Shown here: piece by piece, positions 1 through 7,590 of the stretch
How positions within the stretch are numbered: position 1 is the stretch's first letter
Layout: the number at the start of each line of letters is the position of its first letter
NCBI GenBank assembly: GCA_021811205.1
Contig: JAJZPK010000034.1
Location: 1-15,837 of the forward strand
From: Pseudomonadota bacterium
GTDB taxonomy: Bacteria; Pseudomonadota; Gammaproteobacteria; Burkholderiales; JABEVD01
DNA length: 15,837 nt
Direction: 5' to 3'
Position numbers and translations under genes: made by a program
Notes under the pieces: generated by a model
The model's database searches: none
Seen by the model: the letters and a program-made list of their open reading frames with translations, nothing else
What the model was told of the DNA's origin: nothing

Positions 1-305
1 AGATTTCGTTTTCGGACGGCAAGACATTTTCCTTCCCCTTCGAGTTTTTGAGGGTCTATTCCCCTTCCGCCGAAGTGCGCGGGCACGGCCCCGGACAGGA
101 AGTGCTCCAGACAGGGAAAAAGGATGTCGAAATCGACAACATGGAGCCTGTCGGACGCTACGGCCTGCAGATCACTTTCTCGGACGGCCATGACACCGGC
201 ATCTATTCATGGGACCTGTTTCACGAATATGGAATCAACCAGGAAAATCTCTGGGCAGATTACCTCGAAAAGCTTGCCGCCGCCGGCAAGCGCAGAGAGG
301 CTTGA
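1..305 (+). CDS. DUF971 (GBBH-like N-terminal domain) protein, 3' part
   Basis: This is the C-terminal part of a small protein whose start lies before the window; the frame is open from position 3. The visible peptide has the DUF971 pattern also found at the N-terminus of gamma-butyrobetaine hydroxylases: an FLRVYSPSAEVRGHG segment, a conserved block around VEIDNMEPVGRYGLQI, and an ending with YSWDLFHEYG. In hydroxylases this domain binds zinc, but stand-alone DUF971 proteins have no settled function. The TGA stop at 303-305 is followed directly by the ubiE ATG, so the two are almost certainly co-transcribed. A purine-rich GAGAGG at 295-300, inside the end of this gene, is the likely ribosome binding site of ubiE. 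DUF971 next to ubiE is common in betaproteobacteria. Confidence 0.88.
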   Translation, partial: ISFSDGKTFSFPFEFLRVYSPSAEVRGHGPGQEVLQTGKKDVEIDNMEPVGRYGLQITFSDGHDTGIYSWDLFHEYGINQENLWADYLEKLAAAGKRREA

Positions 306-1040
306 ATGGACAAGACTACCCATTTCGGCTTCAAAACGGTGGCCGAAGAAGAGAAAGCGGGCAAGGTCGCCGAAGTTTTCGATTCCGTGGCAAGCCGCTA
401 CGATCTGATGAACGATCTGATGTCGGCAGGTCTGCACCGCGTATGGAAAAGCATGACCATATCGCTCTCCGGCGTCACGAAGGGATCCAGGGTGCTCGAC
501 ATCGCAGGCGGAACCGGCGATCTCAGCCTGAAATTCGCAGAGAAGGTCGGCAAGGAAGGGCGAGTTCTCCTCACGGACATCAACAATTCGATGCTATCGC
601 GGGGGCGGGACCGCATGCTCGACCATGGCTACAGGATCGAAGCCGTGCAATGCGACGCGGAGAAGCTGCCGTTCTCATCCGGCTATTTCGACTGCATTAC
701 CGTAGCATTCGGTCTCAGGAACATGACACACAAGGATCAGGCATTGAAGGAAATGCTGCGCGTGCTGAGGCCTGGCGGCAAGCTCATGGTGCTGGAATTC
801 TCCAAGGTCTGGAAACCCCTGCAACGCGCTTACGACCTGTATTCCTTCAAGATGCTGCCCTTCATGGGCAAGCTCGTCACGAACGATGCCGAAAGCTACC
901 GCTATCTCGCCGAATCGATCAGGATGCACCCTTCCCAGGAAGAACTGAAGGCGATGATGGAAGGGGCTGGCTTCGAGCGCGTCGACTATTACAATCTGAG
1001 CGCCGGCGTCGTCGCACTGCATGTGGGCTACAAATTCTGA
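306..1040 (+). CDS. ubiE: Ubiquinone/menaquinone biosynthesis C-methyltransferase UbiE
   Basis: A class I SAM-dependent methyltransferase that C-methylates the demethoxylated benzoquinol intermediate of ubiquinone synthesis (and demethylmenaquinol where menaquinone is made). The 244-residue length is typical. Visible family marks are the N-terminal [13 protein letters not shown] segment (about residues 25-37), SAM motif [12 protein letters not shown] (63-73), the acidic end of strand 2 at LLTDIN (88-93), the [19 protein letters not shown] block (136-154) and RPGG (155-158). The ATG at 306 directly follows the stop of the DUF971 gene and has GAGAGG five bases upstream. It is followed without a gap by ubiJ. 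It is part of a DUF971-ubiE-ubiJ-ubiB operon, and nothing looks degraded. Confidence 0.97.
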   Translation: MDKTTHFGFKTVAEEEKAGKVAEVFDSVASRYDLMNDLMSAGLHRVWKSMTISLSGVTKGSRVLDIAGGTGDLSLKFAEKVGKEGRVLLTDINNSMLSRGRDRMLDHGYRIEAVQCDAEKLPFSSGYFDCITVAFGLRNMTHKDQALKEMLRVLRPGGKLMVLEFSKVWKPLQRAYDLYSFKMLPFMGKLVTNDAESYRYLAESIRMHPSQEELKAMMEGAGFERVDYYNLSAGVVALHVGYKF

Positions 1041-1598
1041 ATGCTGAACCCCGCGATTTCGGCCATCAACCACCTGCTCTCTTCCGAATCCTGGGCAAGG
1101 GAGGGACTTGCGAAGCATGCCGGGAAATCGGCCAGGCTTTCCCTTCCTCCCTTCGACCTCGACATCCGGGTGCTTCCTGACGGCACGCTTTGCGGGACGG
1201 AAGAGATTCCCGATACGCGCATCAGGATGACGCCTTCCGCGCTCTTCAGGACAATGAACGGCGAGATGGCCGAAATCGACATGACAGGCGACATCGAATT
1301 CGCCAAGAGCCTCGGTTTCCTCTTCAGGAATCTCAAATGGGATGCCGAGGAAGACCTCTCCAGATTCACCGGCGACGTGCTCGCGCACCGGATTGCCACT
1401 GCGGCAACCTCGCTCCTCTCCTGGCAGAAAGAGGCGGCGCTGCGCCTTTTCGGCAATTTCGCGGAATACTGGACCGAGGAGCAGCCGATTCTCGCAAGAA
1501 AAGACGACATTTCCAGGCACCTCCATGAGGTGGACGAAACCAGGGACGACATCGAGCGCCTGGAAAAACGCATCTCGAAGCTGGAAGGCAGGACTTGA
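1041..1598 (+). CDS. ubiJ: Ubiquinone biosynthesis accessory factor UbiJ (SCP2 domain)
   Basis: A 185-residue protein of the UbiJ (YigP) family, known in E. coli as a lipid-binding accessory factor that works with UbiK and belongs to the soluble Ubi complex. The N-terminal two thirds fit the SCP2-like sterol-carrier fold (about residues 15-115, with [20 protein letters not shown] as the most typical stretch). The last 35 residues (about 150-183) are rich in Glu, Arg, Lys and Leu and look like a coiled coil, as expected for UbiK binding. The ATG directly follows the ubiE stop. The TGA stop lies inside TTGA, which also holds the TTG start of ubiB, so translation is probably coupled. The assignment rests on position between ubiE and ubiB plus the fold pattern; sequence in this family is poorly conserved. 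Confidence 0.9.
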   Translation: MLNPAISAINHLLSSESWAREGLAKHAGKSARLSLPPFDLDIRVLPDGTLCGTEEIPDTRIRMTPSALFRTMNGEMAEIDMTGDIEFAKSLGFLFRNLKWDAEEDLSRFTGDVLAHRIATAATSLLSWQKEAALRLFGNFAEYWTEEQPILARKDDISRHLHEVDETRDDIERLEKRISKLEGRT

Positions 1599-3106
1599 AG
1601 CTCCTCCGCCTACTGAAAATATTCCGCATCGGCTTCATCTTCGGGCTGGACGAATTCGCCCTCGCCCATCCCGAAGCCACCCGTATCAAGAAATTCGTCA
1701 ACAGGGTCTTCTTCTTCAGGCGCCTCGATACGCCGAGGGCTGTGAGGCTGAGGCAGGCGCTCGAGCGCCTGGGTCCGATATTCGTCAAGTTCGGCCAGGC
1801 ATTGTCTACGCGGCGCGATCTCCTGCCTCAGGACATCGCCGACGAACTCGCGCTTCTCCAGGACAAGGTCCCCCCTTTTTCGTCCGAACTTGCGCTTGCC
1901 GAAATCGAAAGGGCATACGGCAGGCCCTGGGACAAGGTCTTCGAGTCCTTCGATCCCGTGCCTGTTGCAAGCGCATCGATCGCCCAGGTGCATTTCGCAA
2001 CCCTGCCCGGCGGACGCGAAGTCGCCGTCAAGATATTGCGCCCGGGCATGCTCGGGATCATCGCGAACGACATCGCGCTGATGGACATCGCGGCCGGTCT
2101 CATCGAGAAAATCTGGGCGGACGGAAAGCGGCTCAAGCCGAGAGAGGTCGTCGCAGAATTCTCGAAGCATCTCTACGACGAACTCGACCTCATGCGAGAA
2201 GCGGCGAGCGCAAGTCAGCTGAGACGGAATTTCGCGGGTTCGCCTCTGCTCATCGTGCCTGAAGTGTATTGGGACTACTGCACCACTTCGGTGATGGTGA
2301 TGGAACGCATGAGTGGAACGCCGATCAGTCAGATCGACACCCTTCGCAAGCTCGAAATCGACATCCCCAAGCTCGCAAGCATGGGCGTCGAAATCTTCTT
2401 CACCCAGGTTTTCAGGGACGGCTTCTTCCATGCCGACATGCATCCCGGAAACATTTTCGTTTCGAATGGCGGACAGTATATCGCGCTCGACTTCGGCATC
2501 ATGGGCACGCTCACCGACGTGGACAAGAACTATCTCGCCCAGAATTTCCTCGCTTTCTTCCAACGCGACTACAGGCGGGTCGCGCAGGCCCACATCGATG
2601 CGGGATGGGCTCCCAAAAATACGAGAGTCGACGAATTCGAGGCGGCCATACGCGCCGTCTGCGAACCGATCTTCGACAGGCCGCTCAAGGAGATATCGTT
2701 CGGAAAGGTGCTGCTCTCCCTTTTCCAGACCTCACGCCGTTTCAACGTCGAGATCCAGCCCCAGCTCGTCCTGCTGCAGAAGACCCTGCTCAACATCGAG
2801 GGGCTCGGCAGACAGCTAGACCCCGATCTCGATCTCTGGAAAACGGCGAAGCCTTTCCTCGAACGCTGGATGTCGGACCAAGTCGGATGGCGAGGCTTCG
2901 TCAATGCATTGAAAATCGAAGCGCCCAACTGGGGTGGAACGCTTCCCCAGATTCCGAGGCTCATTCACCGTGCGCTTGCCGACAACAGGCTGGAACCCAT
3001 CGAGGCAGCGCTCCAGAGTCTGGTAAGGGAGCAGCGGACCAAGAACCGCCTGATCCTTCTGATCGCCCTGCTGCTCGCAGCCCTCCTCGCATGGCGTCAC
3101 TTCTGA
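1595..3106 (+). CDS. ubiB: Ubiquinone biosynthesis regulatory protein kinase UbiB
   Basis: A 503-residue member of the UbiB/COQ8/ADCK atypical kinase family, needed for ubiquinone synthesis and thought to use ATPase activity to help membrane-bound intermediates reach the Ubi enzymes. Visible marks are the family-specific VKFGQ motif (64-68), an alanine-rich nucleotide loop ASASIAQ (125-131) in place of the usual glycine-rich loop, the VAVK lysine (K146), the catalytic segment HADMHPGN (279-286) and the metal-binding DFG (299-301). The last 20 or so residues form a hydrophobic segment with a basic end (about 483-500), the expected membrane anchor. The start is TTG at 1595, overlapping the ubiJ stop by four bases; no upstream ATG fits, and the following [13 protein letters not shown] matches family N-termini. 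It ends four bases before the convergent GGDEF-EAL gene. Confidence 0.96.
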   Translation: MKLLRLLKIFRIGFIFGLDEFALAHPEATRIKKFVNRVFFFRRLDTPRAVRLRQALERLGPIFVKFGQALSTRRDLLPQDIADELALLQDKVPPFSSELALAEIERAYGRPWDKVFESFDPVPVASASIAQVHFATLPGGREVAVKILRPGMLGIIANDIALMDIAAGLIEKIWADGKRLKPREVVAEFSKHLYDELDLMREAASASQLRRNFAGSPLLIVPEVYWDYCTTSVMVMERMSGTPISQIDTLRKLEIDIPKLASMGVEIFFTQVFRDGFFHADMHPGNIFVSNGGQYIALDFGIMGTLTDVDKNYLAQNFLAFFQRDYRRVAQAHIDAGWAPKNTRVDEFEAAIRAVCEPIFDRPLKEISFGKVLLSLFQTSRRFNVEIQPQLVLLQKTLLNIEGLGRQLDPDLDLWKTAKPFLERWMSDQVGWRGFVNALKIEAPNWGGTLPQIPRLIHRALADNRLEPIEAALQSLVREQRTKNRLILLIALLLAALLAWRHF

Positions 3107-3110
3107 TTGT

Positions 3111-5516
3111 TCAGCTGGGCAGCGCGGGATGATCGGCCCTGGGGATGTCGAGGAAATAGCCCTGCACCAAATCCACGCCGAAGCGCTTCAGCATGTCGAG
3201 GGTTTCGCCGTCCTCGACGAATTCGGCCACTGTCGTCTTGTGCAAGCCGCGCGCGACATCCACGATGGCCTTGACGAAAATCTGGTTGTCCCGGTTGTTG
3301 GGCAGATCCCGTATGAACAGGCCATCGATCTTCAGTATATCGGCATTCAAATGCTTGAGATAGGCAAACGATGAAAATCCCGTGCCGAAATCGTCCAGGC
3401 ATACCATGCAGCCGGTTTTCTTCAGCGCTTCTATGAAACGCTGGGCATCGTGCAGATCCGTGACGGCAGATGTTTCCGTGAGCTCCACCATCAGGCGCTT
3501 CGGATCGACACCCTGATTCACAAGCATTTCCGCAATGTAATGGGGCAGGCTAGGCTCGTCGAAAGAGCGCCCGGAAATGTTGACGGCAAGCGGGGGCATG
3601 TCCGGAAAGCGCGAAAGCAGCGCGATGCTTTCCCTGATCACCCAGCGGTCTATGTCAATGATCTTGCCGCTCTTTTCGGCAAATGGAATGAAATGGCCAG
3701 GCATGATGATGCCGCCGGGCGCCTCGTCGTCGTGCATGCGCACCAGAACCTCGAGATGGGAAAGTTCATTCCCGCCGCAACTGTAAACCCCCTGGAAGTG
3801 CAGCACGAGCAGCTCTTTCTCCAGGGCGCGGCTTATCCTGTCGTTCCAGGAGAGTCGGTTCACCATGGCCTGCGAAGGGTCGATATCGGCCCTGTAAATG
3901 CGCCATGTGTTTTTCCCGACGCCCTTGGCCTGATACATGGCTGCGTCGGCATGGCCGACGAGTTCCTCCGCCGTGGAAGCATGATCGGGGTAGAGTGCAA
4001 CGCCCACGCTGGCGGTGAGGCGAAGATTCTGGGCGTCGAAACGGAACGGAATCTGGGCGACGGCACGCACTATCCTCTCGGCGAGCGACTCGATCTCCTT
4101 TCTTTCCGCGTCTACCAGCAGGATGGCGAATTCGTCCCCACCGAGGCGGCTGAAAATCTCGTTGCCGCGCACCAGCTTGCCCACTTCGCCGGCGATTCTG
4201 ATCAGCATGGCATCGCCCGCGCTGTGCCCGAAGGTATCGTTGACGTACTTGAATTCATCAAGATCGAAGAACAGCAAGGCACACCTGGATTTTCTCCTGT
4301 CTGCCGTGGCAATGAAGCGCGACAGCTCTTCCTGGAACCGCCTGCGATTGTAGAGCCCCGTCAGAAAATCGCGCTCGGCGAGATAAATCAGCTGCTCCGC
4401 GCTCTGGCGCGCCTTGGTGATGTCCTCGTAGACCCAGAGCCTGCCAATGAAGCGAAATTCGGCATCGCGCACAGGATAGCTGATCTGGGTGATAACCCGA
4501 CCGTCGGCCATGTGGATTTCGAAATTCTCGCTCACCTCGTGAGTGGTGGTCACGTCCAGAAGAAAGCGGGAAAAATGGTCCGGCTGGGAAAGCAGGTTCG
4601 CCGACCGGCGGATCACCTCTGCGGCCGGCTTGCCCACCAGACCGTCGCTCTCGGCAATCATCCACATGCGCAGAAATGCGGGATTGTAATAGAGCACTGC
4701 ATTGTCTGATCCGACAAAAAGAATGCCCTGGCTCATCGCTTCCAGGAGCGAAACCAATCTTGCGCGCTCTGCTTCCGCCTCACTCCTGTAGCCGCGCTGC
4801 AGACTTTCCGATTCTTCCAGCTCGATCACCCTCGATCGCACCGCAGCCGTCATGGTATTGAATGCTTTCGCGAGCTTTCCGATCTCGTCGTCCCCGCGAA
4901 CAGGCACCTGGATGTCGAAATTACCATTCGCGACCCCTTCGCTTGCCCGCGTGAGCCGAGTCAAGTTGCGCGTCAGCCAGTATCCGCTCCCCATCAGAAG
5001 CGCAATCGATAGCAGTATCTCGAGTGCGGCGATGGCGAAGCTCTGCTCGATGATGTCGGCCTTCGCCTCGGTCAGAAAAAGGGTTGAAACGCCCAGCCTA
5101 AGTCTGCCGTAATCCTGGCCGTCTATCTGGACCGGAATTTCCGTATCGAAGATCCCGTCGGATTCCGAAAAATCGATCTTTTCATCGAGAGGACGGAGCG
5201 GCCTGCCCCTCGCCCACCCAACCGAAGCCACGACTCTTCCCGTATTGTCGTACAGGACAAGGTAATTGATCCCTCTTTCCCGCCTGACCTGATTGAGGAG
5301 ACTGTCCAGCGTGCCGTAGTCGCGCTCGGCCAGAGCGGGTGCCAGCGAAGCATTGAGCAGCGGCCCGACTTCCGACAGACGCATTTGGGCCTGAGAAAGC
5401 AGATCCGAGCGCATGATGCGCACGCTGTTGAAGACAAGAACGGTAAGCATGAGGATCTCGACAAAAATGCTGGCCAGAATCAGTTTGAAGCGCAGCGACT
5501 TCATTGGGAGACTCAT
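3111..5516 (-). CDS. Membrane HAMP-PAS-GGDEF-EAL cyclic di-GMP signalling protein
   Basis: An 801-residue inner-membrane protein predicted to make and/or break cyclic di-GMP. Order: TM1 (about 9-31), a periplasmic sensor region (32-157), TM2 (158-181), HAMP (182-235, with DDEIGKLAKAFN), a short coiled coil, PAS (about 252-370), GGDEF (380-540) and EAL (555-795). The GGDEF site is intact (RLGGDEF, 457-463). The inhibitory I-site position reads RGNE (450-453) instead of RxxD, so product inhibition may be lost. The EAL domain reads EVL (589-591) but keeps NIS (N646), ELTE (E678), DDFGTG (D708, D709), KID (K729), a glutamate in AEFVE (E765) and QGY (Q785), so phosphodiesterase activity is plausible. 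The start at 5516 overlaps the stop of the upstream binding-protein gene as ATGA; Met5 (5504) is an alternative. That protein is the obvious candidate partner of the periplasmic sensor region. Which activity dominates cannot be told from sequence. Confidence 0.95.
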   Translation of the reverse strand: MSLPMKSLRFKLILASIFVEILMLTVLVFNSVRIMRSDLLSQAQMRLSEVGPLLNASLAPALAERDYGTLDSLLNQVRRERGINYLVLYDNTGRVVASVGWARGRPLRPLDEKIDFSESDGIFDTEIPVQIDGQDYGRLRLGVSTLFLTEAKADIIEQSFAIAALEILLSIALLMGSGYWLTRNLTRLTRASEGVANGNFDIQVPVRGDDEIGKLAKAFNTMTAAVRSRVIELEESESLQRGYRSEAEAERARLVSLLEAMSQGILFVGSDNAVLYYNPAFLRMWMIAESDGLVGKPAAEVIRRSANLLSQPDHFSRFLLDVTTTHEVSENFEIHMADGRVITQISYPVRDAEFRFIGRLWVYEDITKARQSAEQLIYLAERDFLTGLYNRRRFQEELSRFIATADRRKSRCALLFFDLDEFKYVNDTFGHSAGDAMLIRIAGEVGKLVRGNEIFSRLGGDEFAILLVDAERKEIESLAERIVRAVAQIPFRFDAQNLRLTASVGVALYPDHASTAEELVGHADAAMYQAKGVGKNTWRIYRADIDPSQAMVNRLSWNDRISRALEKELLVLHFQGVYSCGGNELSHLEVLVRMHDDEAPGGIIMPGHFIPFAEKSGKIIDIDRWVIRESIALLSRFPDMPPLAVNISGRSFDEPSLPHYIAEMLVNQGVDPKRLMVELTETSAVTDLHDAQRFIEALKKTGCMVCLDDFGTGFSSFAYLKHLNADILKIDGLFIRDLPNNRDNQIFVKAIVDVARGLHKTTVAEFVEDGETLDMLKRFGVDLVQGYFLDIPRADHPALPS

Positions 5517-6346
5517 TTTGCAGACCCGAGCAGGCCATCCAGTTCGGACACATAGGGATCGAGTCTCCTCATGTCTTCAACTGAAGGCTCGATCAGTCCA
5601 TGCCATGCAACCTTTTTCATGAAACTCCTTCCTTCGGTCGTATGCTGGACGAAATCCAATATCATGCGCTTCATCTGAACCATCTGCTCCTTCGGCACGG
5701 AAGGATTGGCGAGGATGAAAAGCGGGGGCACTTCGCCCGTCTTCGCCAGCACCCTGAGTGCAGATTTGTCGCTCGCCGGCAACTCGTCCAGGATGGTTGC
5801 CGCTGTCGCCGTAGCTGCGCTCTCCCCTCTCAGCACATCCAATACTGCGCTGTTGTGCGAGGTCGCATAACGCAAGGTAAAATCCCGCCCAGGCTGCAAG
5901 CCATGCTTCTCCAGAGTCCTCAGCGTGAGCATGGTCACGATGGTGATCCTGGAAGGCAGCGTGACCGTCCTGTGTTTCAGATCTTCCAGACGATGCACGT
6001 GGCCGTTCTTCTCCACGAGAAGCAGGGGGACCAGATTTCTCTCAGGCCTCAGCATCGGCACGTAACCTGCTTTCTTCTGGGCCAGCCGTGCAAAATGCGG
6101 CGCCGTGATGACGAAGGGATACACACCATTCTGGGTGCGATCGACGAAAACCCGCTGATCGGGTGCGGTGACGAAAAGAACCGGTCTGTGCAGCTGCGCT
6201 TCAAGATAGCGCTGAAGCGGGTGATAGAGCGTGAGCAGTGCCTGGGTGCTCATGTAGGGCCATATCCCGATTTCCATGGGTGGGGCATCCGAAGCTCCGG
6301 CACGGGTACACAGCAATAACAGCAGGCACAACAGCAACCGCCTCAT
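5513..6346 (-). CDS. Secreted PhnD-like periplasmic substrate-binding protein
   Basis: A 277-residue protein with a clear Sec signal peptide: two arginines, a leucine-rich core and a probable cut near AGA-SD (about residues 18-19). The mature part has the pattern of the PhnD/SsuA/transferrin-like type 2 binding-protein fold: IGIWPYMSTQ near the start, LQRYLEAQL, an FVITAPHFARL segment in the first lobe, then LKHRTVTLPSR and the second-lobe region with TSHNSAVLDVLRGESAATA. Relatives bind phosphate, phosphonate or other oxyanions, but the ligand here is unknown. No ABC permease or ATPase gene is next to it. It overlaps rsmI upstream and the HAMP-PAS-GGDEF-EAL gene downstream by 4 bases each (ATGA), with a purine-rich AAGGGG just before its start, inside the rsmI end. 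This suggests a sensory partner rather than a transporter component; that role is inference. Confidence 0.88.
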   Translation of the reverse strand: MRRLLLCLLLLLCTRAGASDAPPMEIGIWPYMSTQALLTLYHPLQRYLEAQLHRPVLFVTAPDQRVFVDRTQNGVYPFVITAPHFARLAQKKAGYVPMLRPERNLVPLLLVEKNGHVHRLEDLKHRTVTLPSRITIVTMLTLRTLEKHGLQPGRDFTLRYATSHNSAVLDVLRGESAATATAATILDELPASDKSALRVLAKTGEVPPLFILANPSVPKEQMVQMKRMILDFVQHTTEGRSFMKKVAWHGLIEPSVEDMRRLDPYVSELDGLLGSAK

Positions 6347-7179
6347 TCTTTCCCCTTTTCCTTCACGAGCGCATGCGCGTAAAGCGCATTCCTGCCTTCC
6401 CCGGTGATCTTCGAAGCGAGCTTGACCGCCTGCGTGAGCGGCACGCTCTCGATCAGGATTTCAAGCACCCTTTTTCCTTCTTCCGAAAGCCCTTCCTGCT
6501 TTTCAAGCTTCGCCCCTTCCACGACGACGACGAATTCCCCTCTCGCCTGGGTCACGAGCCAATCCTGCGCATCGGAAAGAAAGCACGAATGGATCGTCTC
6601 GAAACGCTTCGTGATTTCCCGCGCGAAAACGACGCGCCGCCCGCCGCCCAGAATTTCGGCGAGATCTTTCGCACACTCGACTATCCTGTGCGGCGCTTCA
6701 AAAAAAACCAGGGAAACCGGCGTGTCCTTCAGAAGATCGAGCGCTTTCTTGCGCGCTGAAGATTTCGAAGGAAGGAAACCTGCAAAAAGAAAACCGTCCT
6801 CCGAAAGACCGGATGCGCACAATGCAGCGATCGCGGCATTGGCCCCCGGTATGGGCACGACATCGAAGCCGGCATCCCTTGCCGCCTGCACGAGCGTGGC
6901 GCCCGGATCGGAAATTGCAGGCGTTCCAGCGTCGCTCACCAGCGCAACCTTCCTGCCCTCCCTGAGAAGATCGAGAATCGCTTCGCACCTTTCCTTCTCG
7001 TTGTGCTTGTGAAGCGAAATGAGCCGGGTCGAAATGGCGTAATGATTCAGCAGGACCGATGTCGTCCTGGTGTCCTCGGCAGCCACGACATCGGCGGACT
7101 TCAGCACATCGAGCGCCCTCAGGGTGATGTCTCCGAGATTCCCGATCGGCGTGGCGACAACATATAATGAACCTTTCAT
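6343..7179 (-). CDS. rsmI: 16S rRNA 2'-O-ribose C1402 methyltransferase RsmI
   Basis: A 278-residue SAM-dependent methyltransferase (tetrapyrrole-methylase fold) that adds the 2'-O-methyl group of C1402 in the decoding centre of 16S rRNA. Family marks: YVVATPIGNLGDITLRAL (6-23), AAEDTR (33-38), HNEKERCEAIL (59-69), ALVSDAGTPAISDPG (79-93), IPGANAAIAAL (110-120), FLPSKS (135-140), FFEAPHR (159-165) and AREITKRFET (186-195), followed by a small C-terminal region. The frame stays open far upstream across yraN and the SIS gene on the other strand, but homology begins at MKGSLYVV, so the ATG at 7179 is the start. It is divergent from yraN by 24 bases, as in E. coli. Its stop overlaps the start of the binding-protein gene (ATGA), placing a housekeeping enzyme at the head of a signalling operon. 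Confidence 0.96.
   Translation of the reverse strand: MKGSLYVVATPIGNLGDITLRALDVLKSADVVAAEDTRTTSVLLNHYAISTRLISLHKHNEKERCEAILDLLREGRKVALVSDAGTPAISDPGATLVQAARDAGFDVVPIPGANAAIAALCASGLSEDGFLFAGFLPSKSSARKKALDLLKDTPVSLVFFEAPHRIVECAKDLAEILGGGRRVVFAREITKRFETIHSCFLSDAQDWLVTQARGEFVVVVEGAKLEKQEGLSEEGKRVLEILIESVPLTQAVKLASKITGEGRNALYAHALVKEKGKE
7163..7168 (+). promoter_or_regulatory. Candidate -10 element for the yraN operon
   Basis: A perfect TATAAT lies on the plus strand inside the first codons of the divergent rsmI gene, with its end 35 bases before the yraN ATG. Initiation about seven bases downstream would give a leader of roughly 30 bases. The best -35 candidate, TTCCCG at 7139-7144 with an 18-base spacer, is poor. 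The call therefore rests on the -10 match and its position in front of a plus-strand gene cluster. Confidence 0.4.
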
Positions 7180-7185
7180 CCCTAC

Positions 7186-7191
7186 ACTATA
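7186..7191 (-). promoter_or_regulatory. Candidate -10 element for the rsmI operon
   Basis: Read on the minus strand this is TATAGT, ending six bases before the rsmI ATG at 7179. A start site seven bases further on would fall on the first base of the start codon, giving a leaderless or nearly leaderless message. I see no good -35 box. The same TATAGT at similar spacing lies before the GlcF-like gene at 13380-13385. Confidence 0.3.
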
Positions 7192-7203
7192 CGATATTTT
7201 GGA

Positions 7204-7560
7204 ATGAAGGGGTTTGACGCGGAATCCGCGGCGCTGACGTTTCTCGAAAGCCGGGGGCTCGAGCTTCTCGAGAGAAATTACCGCTGCCGCACAGGAGAGA
7301 TCGACCTCGTCATGAAAGAGGACGAGACGCTGGTTTTCGTCGAAGTAAGGCAGCGATCGAGCGATGATTTCGGCGGCGCATCGAGCAGCATCACGGAAAG
7401 GAAAAAGGGGCGCATTCTGAGCGCTGCAAGGCATTACCTGAATCGTTTCGCATTCATTCCGGATTGCCGCTTCGATGCAGTCCTCCTCGATGGAACAGGA
7501 AGCATCGAATGGATCAGAGGCGCCTTTCGCGAGGATGGCAGAGCCCATCGTTTCAGGTAA
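7204..7560 (+). CDS. yraN: UPF0102 family protein YraN
   Basis: A 118-residue protein of the UPF0102/YraN family, small proteins with a restriction-endonuclease-like fold and no established function. The diagnostic core is visible: AESAALTFLESRGLELLERNY (6-26), GEIDLV (31-36) and FVEVRQR (45-51), which supply the acidic D-E-x-(Q/K)-like residues of a nuclease-type site, then ITERKKGRILSAARHYL (63-79). The ATG at 7204 has only a weak GGA upstream, and the gap to divergent rsmI is 24 bases. In E. coli yraN sits between lpoA and diaA opposite rsmI; here lpoA is absent and yraN comes first. It is followed after 30 bases by the SIS gene. Any nuclease activity would be inference. Confidence 0.93.
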   Translation: MKGFDAESAALTFLESRGLELLERNYRCRTGEIDLVMKEDETLVFVEVRQRSSDDFGGASSSITERKKGRILSAARHYLNRFAFIPDCRFDAVLLDGTGSIEWIRGAFREDGRAHRFR

Positions 7561-7590
7561 AATCAAGCCATCTACAGCAGGAAAGCAAAC

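Noticed and set aside
1754..1771. Perfect 18-base palindrome CAGGCGCTCGAGCGCCTG.
   Set aside because: It lies inside ubiB and codes for a normal helix segment; one copy, no flanking signal, so likely chance.
3450..4709. Plus-strand reading frame of 419 codons.
   Set aside because: It is antisense to the GGDEF and EAL domains, whose motifs are clear; the translation has no recognisable domain.
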